Shown here piece after piece: positions 58,172-64,000 of a stretch of DNA of 64,000 bases; position 1 is the first letter of the stretch; each line of letters begins with the position of its first letter. A program made the translations under genes and the position numbers. Source of the DNA: Heracleum sosnowskyi (taxonomy: Eukaryota; Streptophyta; Magnoliopsida; Apiales; Apiaceae); assembly GCA_030848705.1 (NCBI GenBank), contig CM061235.1, positions 130,308,228 to 130,372,227 of the forward strand. The letters run 5' to 3'. The notes under the pieces were generated by a model. It worked only from the letters and a program-made list of their open reading frames with translations, searched no databases and was not told where the DNA came from.

Positions 58172-58874
58172 TAGACCTGGCAAAATGGGTCCAGATCCGA
58201 AGAATCGAACCGAAATTCATAGAACCGAATCCGATTTTGTATCCGAATTAGTTAAACCGATAATAATCCGAAAACCGATTTGAACCGATCCAAAAATTAT
58301 CCGAACCGAAAATTTAACCGAAAATTATCCGATCCGATTATTATCCGAACTGATCATAACCGAATAATAAATTATCCGAACCGAATATGATTCGAAATAC
58401 GAGATCCAATTTAAATCCGAACTAAAAAAATGGTGAATTCAGTTTTAGTTGAGTTATGATATTTACAGATCATAATCCACATATATTATACCACTTTTAA
58501 TTCAATTAATTAATCTATTTATAAGCAAAATTCATAATTAGAATAATTTCATATAAAAAATATCTATGATATTTAATCAATACTTTTGAAAAAGTACTTT
58601 ATTTTATATAAAAAATAAGATATTTTTAAAGTCTTACAAATTAAAAAAAAAATGAATGAGTAATGATCCGAAAAGATCCGAACCGAATTTGATCCGAACC
58701 AAATTCATCAGATTTTAATCCAAATTTCATCCGATTTTAATCCGAATTAGACCCGAACCGAATCAAATCCGATCCGATCCGAACTATACCAAAAATATAT
58801 CATAACCGAACATTAATCCGATCCGAGATTGATCCAATCCGAAACCGAACCGATTATCCGATTTGCCAGGTCTA
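58172..58874. mobile_element. hAT-like non-autonomous element, array copy 1
   Basis: Perfect 13-bp inverted ends TAGACCTGGCAAA/TTTGCCAGGTCTA and 8-bp target duplication CCAATGGG (58164-58171, 58875-58882), as in hAT transposons. 703 bp, no ORF. One strand is saturated with CCGAA and ATCCGA words on either side of an AT-rich centre. Confidence 0.9.
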
Positions 58875-59603
58875 CCAATGGGCCTTCAATAATGTAATTT
58901 TATCCATGAACTCTCCTCTGAGAGTAGAGTCTTCAATATTAATCCTCCTTGAAAAAGAGAGCTTTCGAAAACATTACCCTTATCAGATAAGGACCTTCCA
59001 CACTTATTTTTGTCCATGCACGAGCTATTGAAGTAATCAAATCACGCGCTACGAATATTGCATCACAATTCTTTAACATCTCCATGATTCAGATTCTGTC
59101 CAGATCTGTTTTTCACCTTTTTGCCCCTGTAAACGATGTTTTCTTGAAAAACACAAAACATGAAAGATGTAGAAAACGAAAAGATCTTTCCGATGATATA
59201 TGGCTCGTCAGAAACGGACTTATAACGAATCAGGAATCAAATAAAACGTCTGCTGATTAACTTCTCAATACTGAAAAACGGGATCAGATTATGTTTTGTG
59301 ATTTCGAGAATAGATCGAAACATAATCCGAGAAAACACCAAGAACGAAAGTTGCAGGAAATCATAAAAGCTTTTCGGATCATAAAAAATCATCAAAATCT
59401 GACATGTATTAAATTTACTACGAATTTTATAAGATAACTTATGTATACGGACAAAAGCATAAAAAACTTATCTTAATTTTGAAAAGAATCATGAACGAAC
59501 GCTTCCACCGTTCTTCTCCTCCATTAAAGCCGCTCCAGATCCATAATAACCCCCCTTGCGTATGATGTAGATGATTTGATTGTCCTCCACAATCAAAAAA
59601 TAA

Positions 59604-59623
59604 TCCCCTCCTTCTAGCGCCAA
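59604..59623 (-). other. PBS-like site of the array element
   Basis: Minus strand TTGGCGCTAGAAGGAGGGGA directly after the LTR end AACAACA: begins with the TGG expected against a tRNA CCA end. The tRNA is not identified; it is not the initiator tRNA-Met used by the other elements here. Repeats at 62264-62283. Confidence 0.6.
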
Positions 59624-59624
59624 T

Positions 59625-60325
59625 TGTTGTTGGAGGAATTTCGTAACAACCCAAATCGGAGGTTGCTGGAATAACGAATTATGAAAATAGAGAGATTTGA
59701 GATTTTTGGATGTTTGGGGGCTGAGCTCGTATGATGACTCCTCGGAAATTGAATAGAGAATGCGTTCTTTCTCTTCCTCTTTCCCGAGTGTCAATTGTCG
59801 TGTACCACTGTACCATACAAGGTGCCTACGTACCCATTTATATAGGGATCAAGCCTCACGTAGTTCTTGGAAAACAAGTCATTGGATAAGTTCATTCAGT
59901 CCAATCCCATAAGATAGTCAAGATTTATGTTCCCATAAACAGCTCAAGGATTATCAATCCACCTCAAGTTCCCATAAATAGTCCAAGGATTATCAATCCT
60001 CTTCAAGTTCCCATAAATAGTTCAAGGATTATCAATCCTCTTCAAGTTCCCATAAATAGTTCAAGGATTATCAATCCTCTTCAAGTTCCCATAAATAGTC
60101 CGGTCTTCACACGTTTTTCTACAGTCTCGCGGCATCTCCGCATTTCTTTCCATGATTTGAAGAATATCGTTTGAAGATATTTTCCGTTATTCGTTGATTG
60201 AGATTGATTCTTTCCTCATTTCAGAGAGAGGATATTGCTTATTGGTTAAGCAATTAATTATTAATCTGAATTAATAATTATTAAATGGAGAAATTTGGAC
60301 TATGCCAAAACGTGGCATAACAACA
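59625..60325 (-). repeat. Array LTR 2
   Basis: As LTR 1 but without the 8-bp ACCACTAT duplication and with a few substitutions (e.g. CTCCTCGG for CTCCTCAG) shared with LTR 3. Confidence 0.88.
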
Positions 60326-60831
60326 AGCCCCCAGTTCTTCAATGTAGCTTGCTGTAGTGGAGAACTAAAAATCTTCGAGCTTCCAAATTTCTTCGGTCGC
60401 TTAGAGTTTTGTATATAATCCGAATCGGCGTACACGCTGTTCAAGTGTCATTGCCCACATAAGGATGTGTTTTCGTTCATCCGCGAGCCCCCGAGCTGAG
60501 ACTTTAATAAGATACCCAATTTCAAATGTCAGGATTTCAGCCCATATCACATCCGGTCCCATACGTTTCCCTACAATCTCGCGGCATCTCCGCATTTCTT
60601 CCCGTGATTGTAGGAATGTCTCGTGCCAACCATATCACGTCCGGTCTCACACGTTTTCCTGTAATCTCGCGGCATCTCCGCATTTCTTCCCCTGATTGTA
60701 GGAATGTCACGTGCCAACCATATCACGTCCGCTCCCACACGTTTCCCTATAATCTCGCGGCATCTCCGCATTTCTTCCCGTGATTGTAGGAATGTCCCGT
60801 GACAATCAAGAAATATCCATCTACCAATGGG

Positions 60832-61534
60832 TAGACCTGGCAAAATGGGTCCAGATCCGAAGAATCGAACCGAAATTCATAGAACCGAATCCGATTTTGT
60901 ATCCGAATTAGTTAAACCGATAATAATCCGAAAACCGATTTGAACCGATCCAAAAATTATCCGAACCGAAAATTTAACCGAAAATTATCCGATCCGATTA
61001 TTATCCGAACTGATCATAACCGAATAATAAATTATCCGAACCGAATATGATTCGAAATACGAGATCCAATTTAAATCCGAACTAAAAAAATGGTGAATTC
61101 AGTTTTAGTTGAGTTATGATATTTACAGATCATAATCCACATATATTATACCACTTTTAATTCAATTAATTAATCTATTTATAAGCAAAATTCATAATTA
61201 GAATAATTTCATATAAAAAATATCTATGATATTTAATCAATACTTTTGAAAAAGTACTTTATTTTATATAAAAAATAAGATATTTTTAAAGTCTTACAAA
61301 TTAAAAAAAAAATGAATGAGTAATGATCCGAAAAGATCCGAACCGAATTTGATCCGAACCAAATTCATCAGATTTTAATCCAAATTTCATCCGATTTTAA
61401 TCCGAATTAGACCCGAACCGAATCAAATCCGATCCGATCCGAACTATACCAAAAATATATCATAACCGAACATTAATCCGATCCGAGATTGATCCAATCC
61501 GAAACCGAACCGATTATCCGATTTGCCAGGTCTA
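60832..61534. mobile_element. hAT-like element, array copy 2
   Basis: Same ends and CCAATGGG flanks as copy 1, offset exactly 2660 bp; no difference noticed. Confidence 0.9.
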
Positions 61535-62284
61535 CCAATGGGCCTTCAATAATGTAATTTTATCCATGAACTCTCCTCTGAGAGTAGAGTCTTCAATATT
61601 AATCCTCCTTGAAAAAGAGAGCTTTCGAAAACATTACCCTTATCAGATAAGGACCTTCCACACTTATTTTTGTCCATGCACGAGCTATTGAAGTAATCAA
61701 ATCACGCGCTACGAATATTGCATCACAATTCTTTAACATCTCCATGATTCAGATTCTGTCCAGATCTGTTTTTCACCTTTTTGCCCCTGTAAACGATGTT
61801 TTCTTGAAAAACACAAAACATGAAAGATGTAGAAAACGAAAAGATCTTTCCGATGATATATGGCTCGTCAGAAACGGACTTATAACGAATCAGGAATCAA
61901 ATAAAACGTCTGCTGATTAACTTCTCAATACTGAAAAACGGGATCAGATTATGTTTTGTGATTTCGAGAATAGATCGAAACATAATCCGAGAAAACACCA
62001 AGAACGAAAGTTGCAGGAAATCATAAAAGCTTTTCGGATCATAAAAAATCATCAAAATCTGACATGTATTAAATTTACTACGAATTTTATAAGATAACTT
62101 ATGTATACGGACAAAAGCATAAAAAACTTATCTTAATTTTGAAAAGAATCATGAACGAACGCTTCCACCGTTCTTCTCCTCCATTAAAGCCGCTCCAGAT
62201 CCATAATAACCCCCCTTGCGTATGATGTAGATGATTTGATTGTCCTCCACAATCAAAAAATAATCCCCTCCTTCTAGCGCCAAT

Positions 62285-62985
62285 TGTTGTTGGAGGAATT
62301 TCGTAACAACCCAAATCGGAGGTTGCTGGAATAACGAATTATGAAAATAGAGAGATTTGAGATTTTTGGATGTTTGGGGGCTGAGCTCGTATGATGACTC
62401 CTCGGAAATTGAATAGAGAATGCGTTCTTTCTCTTCCTCTTTCCCGAGTGTCAATTGTCGTGTACCACTGTACCATACAAGGTGCCTACGTACCCATTTA
62501 TATAGGGATCAAGCCTCACGTAGTTCTTGGAAAACAAGTCATTGGATAAGTTCATTCAGTCCAATCCCATAAGATAGTCAAGATTTATGTTCCCATAAAC
62601 AGCTCAAGGATTATCAATCCACCTCAAGTTCCCATAAATAGTCCAAGGATTATCAATCCTCTTCAAGTTCCCATAAATAGTTCAAGGATTATCAATCCTC
62701 TTCAAGTTCCCATAAATAGTTCAAGGATTATCAATCCTCTTCAAGTTCCCATAAATAGTCCGGTCTTCACACGTTTTCCTACAGTCTCGCGGCATCTCCG
62801 CATTTCTTTCCATGATTTGAAGAATATCGTTTGAAGATATTTTCCGTTATTCGTTGATTGAGATTGATTCTTTCCTCATTTCAGAGAGAGGATATTGCTT
62901 ATTGGTTAAGCAATTAATTATTAATCTGAATTAATAATTATTAAATGGAGAAATTTGGACTATGCCAAAACGTGGCATAACAACA
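62285..62985 (-). repeat. Array LTR 3
   Basis: Third LTR, 2660 bp after LTR 2 and nearly identical to it. Confidence 0.88.
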
Positions 62986-63491
62986 AGCCCCCAGTTCTTC
63001 AATGTAGCTTGCTGTAGTGGAGAACTAAAAATCTTCGAGCTTCCAAATTTCTTCGGTCGCTTAGAGTTTTGTATATAATCCGAATCGGCGTACACGCTGT
63101 TCAAGTGTCATTGCCCACATAAGGATGTGTTTTCGTTCATCCGCGAGCCCCCGAGCTGAGACTTTAATAAGATACCCAATTTCAAATGTCAGGATTTCAG
63201 CCCATATCACATCCGGTCCCATACGTTTCCCTACAATCTCGCGGCATCTCCGCATTTCTTTCCGTGATTGTAGGAATGTCTCGTGCCAACCATATCACGT
63301 CCGGTCCCACACGTTTTCCTGTAATCTCGCGGCATCTCCGCATTTCTTCCCCTGATTGTAGGAATGTCACGTGCCAACCATATCACGTCCGCTCCCACAC
63401 GTTTCCCTATAATCTCGCGGCATCTCCGCATTTCTTCCCGTGATTGTAGGAATGTCCCGTGACAATCAAGAAATATCCATCTACCAATGGG

Positions 63492-64000
63492 TAGACCTGG
63501 CAAAATGGGTCCAGATCCGAAGAATCGAACCGAAATTCATAGAACCGAATCCGATTTTGTATCCGAATTAGTTAAACCGATAATAATCCGAAAACCGATT
63601 TGAACCGATCCAAAAATTATCCGAACCGAAAATTTAACCGAAAATTATCCGATCCGATTATTATCCGAACTGATCATAACCGAATAATAAATTATCCGAA
63701 CCGAATATGATTCGAAATACGAGATCCAATTTAAATCCGAACTAAAAAAATGGTGAATTCAGTTTTAGTTGAGTTATGATATTTACAGATCATAATCCAC
63801 ATATATTATACCACTTTTAATTCAATTAATTAATCTATTTATAAGCAAAATTCATAATTAGAATAATTTCATATAAAAAATATCTATGATATTTAATCAA
63901 TACTTTTGAAAAAGTACTTTATTTTATATAAAAAATAAGATATTTTTAAAGTCTTACAAATTAAAAAAAAAATGAATGAGTAATGATCCGAAAAGATCCG
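63492..64000. mobile_element. hAT-like element, array copy 3 (cut by window)
   Basis: Same left end at the same offset in the third internal region; right end lies beyond the window. Confidence 0.85.

Larger units (their letters stand above)
56957..64000 (-). mobile_element. Tandem array of a small non-autonomous LTR element
   Basis: Head-to-tail LTR-internal-LTR-internal-LTR-internal, cut by the window end. LTRs: 56957-57665 (709 bp), 59625-60325 and 62285-62985 (701 bp each). Internals: 57666-59624 and 60326-62284 (both 1959 bp), third from 62986. On the minus strand each LTR starts TGTTGTTATGCC after ACTGGGGGCT (polypurine tract) and ends CCTCCAACAACA before ATTGGCGCTAGAAGG (PBS-like, TGG start). 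No gag or pol. The copies differ by a few substitutions and one 8-bp indel near 57143. Confidence 0.88.

Noticed and set aside
57741..58183. Overlapping 64-90-codon ORFs on both strands in each array unit
   Set aside because: They follow the 88-bp repeat (no stop in several frames) and show no domain; repetition between units only reflects the array.
59489..59794. 101-codon minus ORF crossing the LTR/PBS junction
   Set aside because: Spans LTR, PBS and internal sequence with no gag-like motif; chance opening.

Overview
This is a nuclear plant (eudicot) window. Evidence: split genes with GT-AG introns, a plastid-type NAD kinase 2, SIRE/Maximus-like and chromovirus LTR retrotransposons primed by initiator tRNA-Met, Helitrons, and Stowaway, Tourist and hAT-type MITEs. 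The style of the repeats is asterid-like, but the family cannot be fixed from sequence alone.

Layout. 1-5084: 3' part of an NADK2-type gene (+), its 5' end outside the window, with MITEs in a large intron. 6994-10833 (+) and 11526-18034 (-): two convergent, paralogous five-exon genes for TolB/DPP6-N-like beta-propeller proteins of 711 and 731 residues. The minus copy has a 3.9-kb intron holding a Helitron and two Stowaway-like elements. 18035-21321: MITEs and AT-rich repeats. 21322-26792: a SIRE/Maximus-like copia element (-) inserted in a block of Helitron remnants (about 20680-28468). It has lost most of its 5' LTR, its PBS and the integrase core. 28470-31588: non-coding sequence with an orphan leader-intron-like stretch.

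31589-54500 is a three-level nest. A decayed hAT-like element was split by a non-autonomous LTR element (32091-54341) with 1.74-kb LTRs, one gag-like frame and no pol. The left LTR of that element was in turn split by a Tekay/Del-like chromovirus (33464-46563) with 3.2-3.3-kb LTRs, an extra ORF before gag, and a gag-pol broken at several points. The ATAAG target duplication of the chromovirus can be read against the empty site kept in the right LTR of its host. 54710-56426: a Helitron with a (TA)30 tract and a second Helitron end. 56957-64000 (running off the window): head-to-tail array LTR-internal-LTR-internal-LTR-internal of a small non-autonomous LTR element (-), period 2660 bp. Every internal region carries the same 703-bp hAT-like element with TSD CCAATGGG.

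Only three host genes are visible, all in the first 18 kb; nearly all of the rest is transposon-derived. NADK2 makes NADP+ in the plastid. The propeller pair has no assignable biochemical role. No wholly new gene system is visible. The most unusual signals are the tandem LTR array, a 10-bp motif scattered through the copia element, the extra chromovirus ORF, and the cluster of intron-enhancement motifs without a gene.
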